Origin: Rhodococcus sp. JCM 9791 | GTDB taxonomy: Bacteria > Actinomycetota > Actinomycetes > Mycobacteriales > Mycobacteriaceae | Assembly: GCA_001312645.1 (NCBI GenBank) | Contig: BBEG01000001.1 | Span: forward strand, 1-64,000 | DNA length: 64,000 bases | Reading direction: 5' to 3' | Shown here: positions 43,158-52,348 of the stretch, in pieces | Numbering within the stretch: the stretch's first letter is position 1 | Layout: the number at the start of each line of letters is the position of its first letter | Notes under the pieces: model-generated | Databases searched by the model: none | What the model saw: the letters and a program-made list of their open reading frames with translations, nothing else | What the model was told of the DNA's origin: nothing | Translations under genes and position numbers: made by a program

Positions 43158-43865
43158 ATGATCCGCCTGTCGGCAATTGGCGACAGCCTGACCCGAGCGC
43201 AGCTCAGCGCCGACTATCTCGCCCCGCTCTCCGCGCTGATGCCCGGACGTGTGAGCACGAGCCGATTGGCGGCCAACGGTGACTTCGCGTGGAATCTGCT
43301 GCAGCGGCTCGACGAAGTGGTGTCGACCCCGGCTGACGTGGTCACGGTCATGATCGGGACCAACGACGCAAGAGCGAGCCTGCCCGGATTCGCCCTCGAT
43401 CGCTGGAAGAAGCGCAAGCAGCTGCCGACCGAGCCTTCGGCAGGCTGGTTCGAGGACTGTCTCGGCGCGTGTCGACAGGCTCCGGTCCGAGACCGATGCG
43501 GAGATCGGCCTGGCTCCATTCCTGTGCTCGGACAGGACCTGGAAGCGTCGCCGGCAGAGGCGTCGGCGCGGTACAGCACGATGATCGCCGACCTGGCCGC
43601 CAGCCACGGGGTCGTCTACCTACCCGTCCATGAGCGGCAGGTCGAGGAGCTCGCGGCCGAGAGGCCCGCCGCCGTCCCATACCAGGAAATGACCGTGCCG
43701 GGGTTCCTCGCCATGCTCGCTGAGCGTCGGGTCCTGGGCCGCAGCCTCGACACGATCTCCGATCGGAGAGGGCTCCTCCTCACCGTCGACCACGTCCACC
43801 AGAACAACAAGGGCGCGGCCCTGATCGCCGAGACACTCGAAGCCGGGCTGCTGCGCAGGCATTGA
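43158..43865 (+). CDS. SGNH/GDSL-family hydrolase
   Basis: A ~235-residue esterase/lipase-type hydrolase. The ATG at 43158 follows GGGAAGGACC. The catalytic serine is in AIGDSL (block I), the oxyanion asparagine in MIGTNDA (block III), and the Asp-His pair in DHVHQNNKG (block V). Between ~43466 and ~43517 the natural sequence (DRLRSETDAEIGL) is read in another frame before the frame returns, indicating two compensating indels. The substrate is unknown. No signal peptide is seen. Confidence 0.82.
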   Translation: MIRLSAIGDSLTRAQLSADYLAPLSALMPGRVSTSRLAANGDFAWNLLQRLDEVVSTPADVVTVMIGTNDARASLPGFALDRWKKRKQLPTEPSAGWFEDCLGACRQAPVRDRCGDRPGSIPVLGQDLEASPAEASARYSTMIADLAASHGVVYLPVHERQVEELAAERPAAVPYQEMTVPGFLAMLAERRVLGRSLDTISDRRGLLLTVDHVHQNNKGAALIAETLEAGLLRRH

Positions 43866-43904
43866 CCCTCAGCCGACTCCCTGACGCCTCACAGTTGCCG
43901 AACA

Positions 43905-44030
43905 CTTTCCGTGGATCTTCGTCGAGTTCGAGGGCCTCGAGCGCCTGGTAGACGTTCTCATCGGTGTCATAGGTCGTGAGGATCAGGAGCTGTGCACGCT
44001 CCAGTCCTTCTGTTCGATAACAGAGCCGCT
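43905..44030 (-). pseudogene. Remnant of a response-regulator receiver domain
   Basis: Read on the minus strand, this gap gives LLILTTYDTDENVYQALEA, the alpha4-beta4 part of NarL-type receiver domains (LTTFDTDEYVYEALRAGA). It lacks a start, the phosphorylation site and the DNA-binding domain. The rest of the 43866-44156 gap holds only the repeat at 44096. Confidence 0.45.
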
Positions 44031-44095
44031 GGAGAGCTTGTAGCGTGGAGGCGCCGTTTCACCTTCTGGCGCAGAATCGGTGGAGACGTAGACAC

Positions 44096-44134
44096 TGCGG
44101 ATTGAGTGTGCGTTTCGTAGGGTTGTGGCCTACG
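44096..44134 (+). repeat. 39-bp direct repeat, left copy
   Basis: This stretch (start TGCGGATTGAGTGTGCGTTT) matches 49113-49151 at 38 of 39 positions in the same orientation. The right copy continues into a palindrome; this one does not. The two copies bracket the HNH, GIY-YIG and second helicase genes. Confidence 0.6.
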
Positions 44135-44156
44135 CGGTCGCAGGTGCTCGGTGGAG

Positions 44157-44651
44157 CTAGACCGGTTGTGTTATCCAGCTACATGATTTCCGGTGGCGGG
44201 CAAGAGCATCTGGGTCCGGGTGGTGCATCGGATTCTTGGGTAGTTCGAGCGAGGCCCCATCGTATTCGCCGTACTCGCTGTCTTTCAGCCAAGGCGCCAC
44301 CTTGACGGTCAGTTCGTCACTGACAGTCCACAGCTGGAGGTCGAACAGTGTGTGGAGGTCAGCGCGCAGAAGGAGGCCGTTGGTGACGTGATTGCTGTGA
44401 TCGCCGAAGTATCGGTCGATATGCGCTGCTTCGAGAACGGAGTAGACAGAGGATCCAGTAACCGCGCAGCGGTTTCTGTAGGCGGCGAAGAGCGCTTTGC
44501 GGAACTTCTTCTGGCCTCGGTGCACCGTGATTTCTCGACGCGCACCTGTGCGTAAGTCCTCACCCTTCTCGTAGTTTGTGGGGGCATCGTGTTTCCGTCC
44601 CTCGAAGTTGGAGAGGTCGTCGAATGCAGAGTCGCTTTGAACGGAGAACAA
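44157..44651 (-). CDS. HNH endonuclease
   Basis: At least 164 residues with an HNH core: RCAVTG, then VLEAAHI, then NHVTNGLLLRADLHTLFDL. This is the arrangement seen in restriction-type HNH nucleases. The start at 44651 (MFSVQSDSAFDD) may not be real. Coding-like sequence continues upstream in another frame to about 44830 (LGILCDIGGQFAQRR, VRYQDGELQDLEEW), so one or two indels may hide a ~60-residue longer N-terminus. It is divergent from the GIY-YIG gene. Probably a DNA-cutting element of the island. Confidence 0.7.
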   Translation of the reverse strand: MFSVQSDSAFDDLSNFEGRKHDAPTNYEKGEDLRTGARREITVHRGQKKFRKALFAAYRNRCAVTGSSVYSVLEAAHIDRYFGDHSNHVTNGLLLRADLHTLFDLQLWTVSDELTVKVAPWLKDSEYGEYDGASLELPKNPMHHPDPDALARHRKSCSWITQPV

Positions 44652-44873
44652 CGAACGTCTGGGACGAGACGACCAGTACCAGGTATGGGGCCCTAACTCG
44701 CCTTGCAGCCGCTTTCGATCTCCAAGGACAGGCGAGCAGGCGAGTCGGCACCCATTCCTCCAGGTCCTGGAGCTCGCCGTCTTGGTAGCGGACCCGGCGC
44801 TGAGCGAATTGCCCGCCGATGTCGCAGAGAATGCCTAATGTGCCTACGTGACCAGAGAAGGGGTGATGCGCCG

Positions 44874-45686
44874 ATGTCGCTTACGTTCGGTGCGATCATG
44901 CACAGCGCCGGCATCGATCCGGCTGAAGCTCATGTCCTCCGCCACGCTTACGTGCGCGAGCATATCGACAGCGGTCTGCAGGGCATCCACGCGGATTCCA
45001 CCGACACGGAGATCTTGAAGTACACGAGCCAGCAGTCCGCGAAACCTCGCGTGTTCCCGATCGTTCCGCCGCGGATCTGGCTCATCTTCATCAGGGAAGG
45101 CGGCGACAGGGCCCGGCTGTGGTCGGTGCTGGAGAACAACGGCGAGACGTCGAACGACGGAAAGCTGCGCACCTTCGACGTCGCCCCTTCCGGACAGCTC
45201 GCCGACCTCAGAAACCGATTGGTGATCGGGTGGAGGTCACCGCGCGCTTGGCGGATCAACGCCACAACGGCAGCCGCCTATCCGGTCGTGGAGATCGCCG
45301 ACGCTGAGCCGATTCCGTTCCCCGGATTTGACCAGCTCGTTCTGGACTATGCCCGGCTTCAGGCCGTGATGCGTGAGCATCGCTACGCCTCGTGGCGCAC
45401 CGCGCTGGCATCGGTGGCCGGCGTCTACCTGATCACCGACACCCGCGATGGACGCCAGTACGTGGGCAAGGCCGACGGCGCGGAGAGCATTCGCCAGCGC
45501 TGGAACGTCTACGCGACCAACGGCCACGGCGGCAACGTCGAACTTCGCAACGTCAGCCCAGCGAGCTTCAGATTCTCCTTGCTGCGCGTGTTCGACCCTG
45601 CGACTCCCACCCGCGAGATCGACGCAGCAGAGAGCCACTTCAAGGTCGCCCTCGACACACGCAGGCACGGTCTGAACGGCAATTGA
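44874..45686 (+). CDS. GIY-YIG nuclease domain protein
   Basis: An intact 270-residue protein. The ATG at 44874 follows GAAGGGGTGATGCGCC. The C-terminal ~90 residues carry a GIY-YIG core: GVYLITDTRDGRQYVGKADG, then RQRWNVYATNGHGGN and the metal-binding glutamate in EIDAAESHF. The N-terminal 170 residues are a separate domain rich in alpha/beta elements (IVPPRIWLIFIREGGDRARL). Proteins of this layout occur near restriction and defence genes. It ends 13 bases before the conserved 52-bp block of the second helicase. Confidence 0.8.
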   Translation: MSLTFGAIMHSAGIDPAEAHVLRHAYVREHIDSGLQGIHADSTDTEILKYTSQQSAKPRVFPIVPPRIWLIFIREGGDRARLWSVLENNGETSNDGKLRTFDVAPSGQLADLRNRLVIGWRSPRAWRINATTAAAYPVVEIADAEPIPFPGFDQLVLDYARLQAVMREHRYASWRTALASVAGVYLITDTRDGRQYVGKADGAESIRQRWNVYATNGHGGNVELRNVSPASFRFSLLRVFDPATPTREIDAAESHFKVALDTRRHGLNGN

Positions 45687-45698
45687 TTTGCCCCGCGA

Positions 45699-45750
45699 GT
45701 GGGACCGGACATCGACATGTCGGTGGCGGTTCCTGGAGTGGACTTGCCCG
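45699..45750 (+). promoter_or_regulatory. 52-bp conserved block before helicase copy 2
   Basis: Same-length counterpart of 36863-36914, with GTGGGACCGG, GACATGTCGGT and CTTGCCCG in register. It was duplicated together with the helicase gene and is a candidate promoter/operator. Confidence 0.4.
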
Positions 45751-45795
45751 CTCCGTCGACGAGCGGAAGAGGTGACGGCAGATGAGGGAGCGGGC

Positions 45796-48700
45796 GTGGA
45801 GTCGAGGGAGAACGATCCTGAACTGAGTGATCGCGTGCAACGCCTGCTCACCCTTCTTGTCCGAACTCGTCAAAACCCGCAGCGCACCCGTTCGCGTCCT
45901 CGACAAGCATCGTGCCGTGATGCCCCTGTCCGTGCACAGGAAACCCGACACGAGCGATTGCCCGTGCCGCTCCTCACCGCCACACCCCCGCTGACCGTCG
46001 AGGAACTCCTCACTCTCCATTCGCTTCACCAGCGGTCGAGTGTCGAGCGCGCGCGGCGCCGACACCAGATCTTTCCCGAACTGTCCCTGCCCACCCAGCG
46101 GGAGGTGCAATACGCGTGCAGCGCGGTTGCGCAGGCACCTCCGGAGGCGACGAGCAGTGAGACTCGGGGATTGCTGGCGATACTCGAGGGTGCGTCACTC
46201 GAGACGCTCGCCCGCATCCGCGACCTCTGTGAACAACTGCAGGGTGCCCTGCACGACGCGGAACAACTCGACCCACGATTCCAACGTGCGGCCGACGACG
46301 TTTTGTCGGGGAGAGCGCACCACCTGTGGGGAAAGACCGCTGAGTTCGCCGACCTCGTGCAGGCCGCGCAGGATGCCGACCGCGTCGTCGGTACCAGCGC
46401 AGTGGAGACACCAGTGACAGGGCGGGCCGCGTTCGAGGCGTACGACGCACTGGCCCGCAAGCTGGATGCGGGAGATACCTGGCGCAGCGGCTTCTCCCGG
46501 TTCAGGAGGAGCGACGAGCAATCAGCGGTCGAGGTGCTCGGCGAGCCTGCGACTGTCGACGGTGTCGCGGCCACCACCGCCCCCACGGCGCGCATCGTGG
46601 CCGAGCATCTTCGTGCGCTCGATGCGGTGCGGGTGGTGGGGATCGTCCTCCGCGATCTCGGCATCGACATCACGCTCGACGAGTCGCGCAGCCGTGCAGT
46701 CGGCACCCTGGCGTTCATCAATCGGGACCGCGGCATCGTCGACAGTCTCATTGCACGGGTGCGGGACGTCGAATCGGCGTTACGGGAGGTCAATCCGGGT
46801 GCGCCCGCGATTGCGAATGTCGAACAGGCGCGATCCGTTGCGAGGTCGGCGCAGGTCATCGCCGCGGCAGGCACTGCGGAAGCAAGCAAGACCTGGCTCG
46901 AATCCGTCGGCATGTATGTGCGGGGCGAGATCGCCGGGGGAGCATCACCCGAAGGCGCGCGTTGGCACGGGCTTTCCACGACGCGGACTTCGACAGCATC
47001 AACGCAGCATTGGACGCGTGGGACCGTGCTGCAGGCGAACAGCGTGACGAGTTGGACCTCGTATCCCTGCATGCGCGATTGACCGACGCAGCACCGGCGC
47101 TCGCGCAGGCCATTGCAGAGGATCCGTCGAGACGGGACTGGCCGGCTCGACTCTCCCGCATCGAGAGTGCGTGGGCGTGGCGCCGTGCAGATGAGTGGGT
47201 GCGGCGCTACCACGAGCACCGCAACGACGGGCAGTTCGAACGCGACCTCGACGCCGTCGAGAAGGACATCGCGCGGCTCACCACGCAGCTCGCTGCGGAG
47301 AAGGCGTGGAGCGCATGTCTCGACCGCGCGACCGCCGAGCAGGTCCAGGCCCTCCATTCCTACCGCGACCATGTCGCGAGTATCGGCAAGGGCACCGGCA
47401 GATACGCGGAGCGTTATCGTGCTGCGGCCCGTGAGTCCATGCAAGTCGCGCAGGGTGCAGTGCCGGCGTGGGTGATGCCGCTGCAGCAGGTGTTGGCTTC
47501 GATTCCGCCCGAGCAGAATTCGTTCGACGTCGTCATCATCGACGAGGCGAGCCAGGCAGACATCAGCAGCTTGTTCCTGTTATGGCTGGCTCCGCGGGTG
47601 ATCGTGGTGGGCGACGACAACCAGTGCGCGCCGAGCGCGGTGTCGTTGGGGGCACTCGAAGGAGTGTTCAGCCGCCTCGACTCGTACCTGCCCGACATCC
47701 CGAAGTATATGCGCGACAGTCTTACTCCGAGGTCGAGCCTGTTCTCGTTGCTGCGGTCGCGGTTCGGGAGCGTCATCCGGTTGCGGGAGCATTTCCGGTC
47801 GATGCCCGAAATCATTGCGTGGTCGAGCGACCAGTTCTATGCCGATGCACCGCTGGTTCCGGTGCGGCAGTTCGGATCCGACAGGTTGCCGCCGCTGCGC
47901 ACCACCTTCGTCGAAGGTGGTGCCGTCACCGGACAGAACTCGACGCTGACGAATCACGTCGAGGCTCATGCTCTCGCCGACACTCTCGTCCGGTGTCTCG
48001 ATGACGAGGCGTATGCCGGGAAGACGTTCGGTGTGGTGGTTCTGCAGGGTCAGTCGCAGGTCGACGCCATCCAGAACGAACTACTCGACAGGGTGAGCCC
48101 GGAGCAGTGGGAGGAGCGCAGGCTCCGAGTCGGCACGCCCCCAGATTTCCAGGGCGACGAACGGCACGTGGTGTTCCTGTCGATGGTCGTCGCACCCGAA
48201 CAGAACATCGCGGCGATGACGAGAACCGAATACCAGCGAAGGTTCAACGTTGCCGCGTCGCGGGCGCAGGATCAGCTGTGGTTGTTCCATTCGCGGACTG
48301 TCGACACGTTGCGGCCCACGGACCTGCGGCATTCCCTGCTCACATACATGCAGTCGACGTCGCAAGCGCCGGCCGCGCCCATGCCGGAAGGCGTCACCCG
48401 CAACGAGCGACACGAGGCGTTCGGCAGTCTCTTCACGCAGGAGGTGTTCCTCGACATCGTTGCTCGCGGGTACCACGTGAATCCCCAGGTGAAAGTGAAC
48501 GGCCACGTCATCGACTTGGTGGTGACCGGCGTGGCAGGGAAGTTGACTGTCGCGTGCGATGGCGATCAGTGGTATTCGAGCCCTGATCAGCAGCGCGCCG
48601 ATCTCGAACGCGAGCGTGAGCTGCAACGGAGCGGGTGGAAGTTCTGGCGGGTGCGTGAATCGGAGTTCTACTTCGACCCGGTCGCGGCGATGGCGGAGCT

Positions 48701-49042
48701 GTGGGGTGAGTTGGAGCGGCGTGGCATCACGCCTGATGCTGGTGTCGTGCTCGATGTGGGTTGGACGTCGGTCGAATTGATGGACGACGGTCCGCTGAGT
48801 GAGCCTGCCCGGCTGCCGATTCGTCCGTGGTTACCTCCGCGTTATCGGGGCGCGCGGAAACGATCCTGAGAGCACTCGGGAATGAGGCGCATCCGGTGGT
48901 TGAGCTTGCAAGCCGACTCGACATGGACTGGACGGACTTGCTCCTGGTGCTGGACGAACTTGTCGTCGTGGGGGTTGTTGACGAGATCTCAGCACCTGGA
49001 GAGCGGAGGCAATATCGCGCAGCGGGTGTTGTTGATCCGTAG
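45796..49042 (+). CDS. Helicase-nuclease copy 2, internally deleted (no P-loop)
   Basis: A ~1080-residue paralogue of the protein at 36961. The GTG at 45796 and first ~45 codons match copy 1. Then, at about 45928, the sequence jumps to the part corresponding to copy 1 base ~38463, so ~1.37 kb carrying the N-terminal region and the P-loop is missing. The jump, combined with a one-base difference upstream, keeps an open frame. Walker B (IIDEASQADIS), later helicase motifs, the nuclease domain (HVIDLVV, VACDGDQWY) and the winged helix remain. Frame changes near 46955 and 48800. Without a P-loop it cannot be a normal ATPase; it may be a decaying duplicate or a regulatory partner. Confidence 0.75.
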
Positions 49043-49112
49043 GCCGATGATGTTTGAGAGCAGAGCCGACTGGCGAGACCGCACCTGAGGCGGATGCGAA
49101 GGCTCACTCCAT

Positions 49113-49151
49113 TGCGGATTCAGTGTGCGTTTCGTAGGGTTGTGGCCTACG
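49113..49151 (+). repeat. 39-bp direct repeat, right copy
   Basis: Partner of 44096-44134 (one mismatch). It lies 70 bases after the helicase copy 2 stop and overlaps the palindrome at 49121. Confidence 0.6.
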
Positions 49152-49163
49152 AAACGCACACTG
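49121..49163. promoter_or_regulatory. 18-bp-arm palindrome, probable AbiE operator
   Basis: CAGTGTGCGTTTCGTAGG, spacer GTTGTGG, and the exact reverse complement CCTACGAAACGCACACTG, ending 15 bases before the AbiEi start. AbiEi proteins are known to repress their own operon through inverted repeats at this position. Confidence 0.6.
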
Positions 49164-49178
49164 AAAGGCGGGTGGGCC

Positions 49179-49826
49179 GTGAGTGTGGTGAGAGGAACGC
49201 CCCTGCCGGCGGAGTTGGCGCGATCCGTCATGCGAACGTTCCGTCCTCAGGACGTAGCTCACGTGTACGCGCACCCGCGGCCGGAACTGTCGCGGCTCAC
49301 TGACAGGGGCCTGCTGCACAGGGTCGCGCCGGGCTACTACATCGTTGTCCCGCAAGAGCAGGTGGGACGACGGTGGCTTCCCGACCTCGAGGCTGCGGCC
49401 GCGGGGGTCGCGTCGACGATCTACGGAGCAGACCACGCGGTGCTGATGGGTGTCAGCGCTGCACGGGTTCTCGGCGCGATCCCACGTGCACTGGCCACTG
49501 CCGTCGTCGCCGTTCCCCGTGCGCACCGGCCCATAGAATTGAGCGACCGCGACGCTACGGTCCGGTTCGTGCAGCGTGATACGGACTCGCTCGATGCGGA
49601 ACGTGTGGAGACATCACTCGGGCCTACGCTTGTCACTACTCCCGAACAGACAGTGCTCGATCTCGCCCGTCGCCCGTTTCTCGGTAATGCAGAAGATGAG
49701 GTTCCCGCTGCGACCGTAAATCTCTACAGCCGCAGTGATCCTGAACGGCTCGAACAGCTTGCGGTGCCGCAGCGCCTCGTTTCAGCATTGCGTCGTGCTG
49801 AGTCTTGGGTAGGAATACGTTCATGA
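49179..49826 (+). CDS. abiEi: AbiEi-type antitoxin/regulator (type IV toxin-antitoxin)
   Basis: A 215-residue protein. The GTG at 49179 (VSVVRGTPLPAELA) follows the palindrome, with AAAGGCGGGTGG upstream. Residues 15-65 form the winged helix that reads DVAHVYAHPRPELSRLTDRG and LLHRVAPGYY, the usual AbiEi start. The C-terminal half has the AbiEi_4-like pattern YGADHAVLMGVSAARVLGAI and TTPEQTVLDLARRP. The TGA overlaps the ATG of the toxin gene. It counteracts AbiEii and represses the operon in the known systems. Confidence 0.75.
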   Translation: MSVVRGTPLPAELARSVMRTFRPQDVAHVYAHPRPELSRLTDRGLLHRVAPGYYIVVPQEQVGRRWLPDLEAAAAGVASTIYGADHAVLMGVSAARVLGAIPRALATAVVAVPRAHRPIELSDRDATVRFVQRDTDSLDAERVETSLGPTLVTTPEQTVLDLARRPFLGNAEDEVPAATVNLYSRSDPERLEQLAVPQRLVSALRRAESWVGIRS

Positions 49827-50570
49827 ACCTCGACGAACGTGACGCTGTTGCTGCGCAGTTCGGGGTCTCGGCGGAGCAGGTGGAACGCGACCACCTCATC
49901 TCCCATCTGCTCGCCGCGATTGCAGGACGATTCGTCGACCACCTGCACTTCATCGGCGGAACTGCGCTCGCACGCACTATCTCCCGCATGGCGTCTCAGC
50001 GAAGACATCGACCTCGTAGCTTTAGGTAACCGCACGGAGTTGGCTGCTAAACTCGATGCTGCGCTTGAGCGCGCTGTCGCGCGGACTCACGGTCGATTGG
50101 TTTGGGATCCGGCGCTTTCTGTCGTCAAAGACACCCAGGCAGCGAATCTCCGCACCGCCAGTGGCCTTTCTGTCAAGATCCAGTTGCTGTCCTCGCGAGA
50201 CCGCACTGTGTGGCCTGCGGAATCCCGAGATCTGGAACAGCGCTACAGCGACGCACCCCAGGCGATGTTGATCGTGCCTACGCGGTCTGCCTTTGCGGCG
50301 GCAAAGACCGCGACATGGCACGATCGACGTGCTCCGCGCGACCTGTGGGATCTGTGCGCACTGGCCGAGATCGGAGCGATCGATGCGGAGGCCGCTAGGT
50401 TGTTCCGTAATTACGGTCCGACGAACAGGATGCCAGGAACGCATCTGTTCGAGCAGCCACCCAGCGAAGCGGACTGGCGGTCTCAACTTGCTGGTCAGAC
50501 TCGTCTGACCAGGACTGCATCCGAGACGCTTGTCATTGTCCGTGACGCGTGGGCGCGCGCCGCGCACTGA
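49823..50570 (+). CDS. abiEii: AbiEii-type nucleotidyltransferase toxin (frameshift)
   Basis: A ~249-residue protein coupled to AbiEi by ATGA. The nucleotidyltransferase motif is HFIGGTALAR followed by RLSEDIDLVAL (DxD), joined across one frame change near 49990. Later AbiEii motifs are FAAAKTATWHDRRAPRDLWD with LCAL. Known AbiEii enzymes transfer nucleotides to tRNA and halt growth during phage infection. Its last bases nearly touch the convergent Mrr gene. Confidence 0.8.
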
Positions 50571-50579
50571 TGGTTGCTT

Positions 50580-51605
50580 CTAGTCGGCGGCATCCGCAAC
50601 GACCAGCAGTGAAGTCAGAGGAATTACCGACCGCCAATGATCGGGAAGGGTCTCGTAATGGTCGAGGACAAGGGTGACTACGTCTTCGCCTGAGAGTAGA
50701 CGCAGGCCGGAGCGCTGCCGTTCGATCATCAAAGCATCGCGGCTATATGCGCCCAGCGCGACGAACAAGGCAAGTTCCCCGTCTCCTTGGCTACCGATCA
50801 GTTGCTGAACTTCGGGCGCACCGGTGGTGTTGGTGCGATGTTTGCATTGGACCTTGATCTGAGGCGGTTCGACTCCGAGAGGGTCTTTGTGTGCGATCAC
50901 GTCGACGCCGCCGTCCTGGGAGTAGGCCGTGACTCGAGCTTGGTATCCCATTGCTCTGAGTAAGTCTGCGGTGAATTCCTCGAATTGCCGGTGAGTCAGC
51001 TTGGTGCTCAACGACTCCAGTATGAAATCGGGTGTGCCGTTCGATCCTGGAAGCGCGAGGCTCTTCGGAGGGTTCGTCTTGTGAACGCTGGGCGGCGGCA
51101 TCATCGACGACACGGGTGACGGTGTCGACATCGTCGACTGCAGCATCGGTTTCGAGTGCGGCGAGAAACTCTGCTGTATGTGTCTTGATTCGAAACAGAG
51201 TCAATGCTGATCCGATTTCGTACAACGCAGGCTGAGTGAAGACGGTTCGTGACAATCCGGTCTTCTTCCACTCGACTCGCACACGGTGACGGTGAGTAGG
51301 CGCCGAACTTTCATAGTAGTAACCACTGGTCACTACGCCGATATTTATCGTACTGTCCGGCTTGTACGGCGCCACAATGACATCGCCTGGCTTGATCTCG
51401 TGACCGACCTTGTACAGGATGCCCGCCCAATTGGCTACCGCCCCCGGCTTACTGTCGGGCCGATCGGTGACGAGCCGTTGTTTGAGTTCGTCACGTCCAC
51501 CAGGGATCTGATGAAGGTCCCGATCTCGTCCCAACCGATGCTGACGAAGCCCTCGTTCACAAGCTCTTCGGTCAGCGTGTCGTTGTGGATTCCCCAGACC
51601 GTCAT
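50580..51605 (-). CDS. Mrr-type restriction endonuclease with an N-terminal specificity-like domain
   Basis: A ~341-residue protein. The start at 51605 gives MTVWGIHNDTL and NEGFVSIGWDEIG, followed by GHEIKPGDVIVAPYKPD, a beta-rich N-terminal domain that may read modified DNA. The C-terminal 150 residues are a Mrr-like PD-(D/E)XK nuclease: HRQFEEFTADLLRAMGY, GGVDVIAHKD and IKVQCKH (D, then QxK). Frame changes near 51505 and 51120. Mrr enzymes cut methylated DNA. Confidence 0.78.
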
Positions 51606-52348
51606 TTTGCCTGTTCCCGTCTCAGCGTCGATCCCATGCATGATGTGAACCATATGCGTCCAGACGTGGGCCGTGGCCGGCGGCTGGGTTGGCTGTGAAT
51701 CTTTGCTTCGAGGCTGGGGCGACCGAGCCCGGAACAGCTAGCGTCGATGTCCTTGACCATCGCAGTGTTCGCCCAACGTCATCGTGAATCGACCCGGGTC
51801 TGGTGCACATCAAAGTCTCAACCCGGTCCAGGGCGGTTCACGGACTGGCGCACGGTACTCAGCAAAGATCGATGTTGGTTGGGATGACCGCTTGTGACAA
51901 AGGCATGTCGGGTGGCCTACCAGCGGCATGGGTAGGTGCGGTGAAGAACCTGGCGCGAATCTGAGAGTGAGAGAGTTTATCGCGCCCCGCAGGGTCTCCG
52001 TTACGCGAGACAGCGAAGGCGAGGGTCGAATTCCACCATGTCGGAGCGATTAGGAAGAATGTCCGAAATAATGAACTACCGACGAGAGATGGCAAGGAGG
52101 TCGTCGTGAGCGATTCAACCGCCAGCACGCGCGTGGGCTTGCTGGCATGCGTCAGTCAGCAACTCGGTTAGGAGCATTGGGTGCACGCATTCCGTAGGCG
52201 CCAGGACGGACGGTTGGCGCCTTCGATCGAAGACGGCGCCCCAACACGTTCCAGCTGACGACCGCTTATGGAAGTCCTTCACAAGGCTTCCGTACATACC
52301 TCCGGCAAGCCAAGCGCGGCGTTCGCGTGGCTTCACGAACGATAGAAG
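51606..52348. other. 743-bp region without a supportable gene; one 21-codon frame with a strong ribosome-binding site
   Basis: No conserved coding sequence is seen. At 52106-52171 a GTG preceded by CAAGGAGG opens VSDSTASTRVGLLACVSQQLG and stops; it could be a leader peptide or the cut 5' end of a lost gene. The stretch marks the change to lower-GC sequence. Confidence 0.3.

Noticed and set aside
44045-44305. An 86-codon plus-strand frame starting at a GTG
   Set aside because: It runs through the 39-bp repeat and into the antisense of the HNH gene, with no coding signal of its own.
51859-52128. An 89-codon minus-strand frame
   Set aside because: No ribosome-binding site, no recognisable domain, and mixed composition; treated as non-coding.
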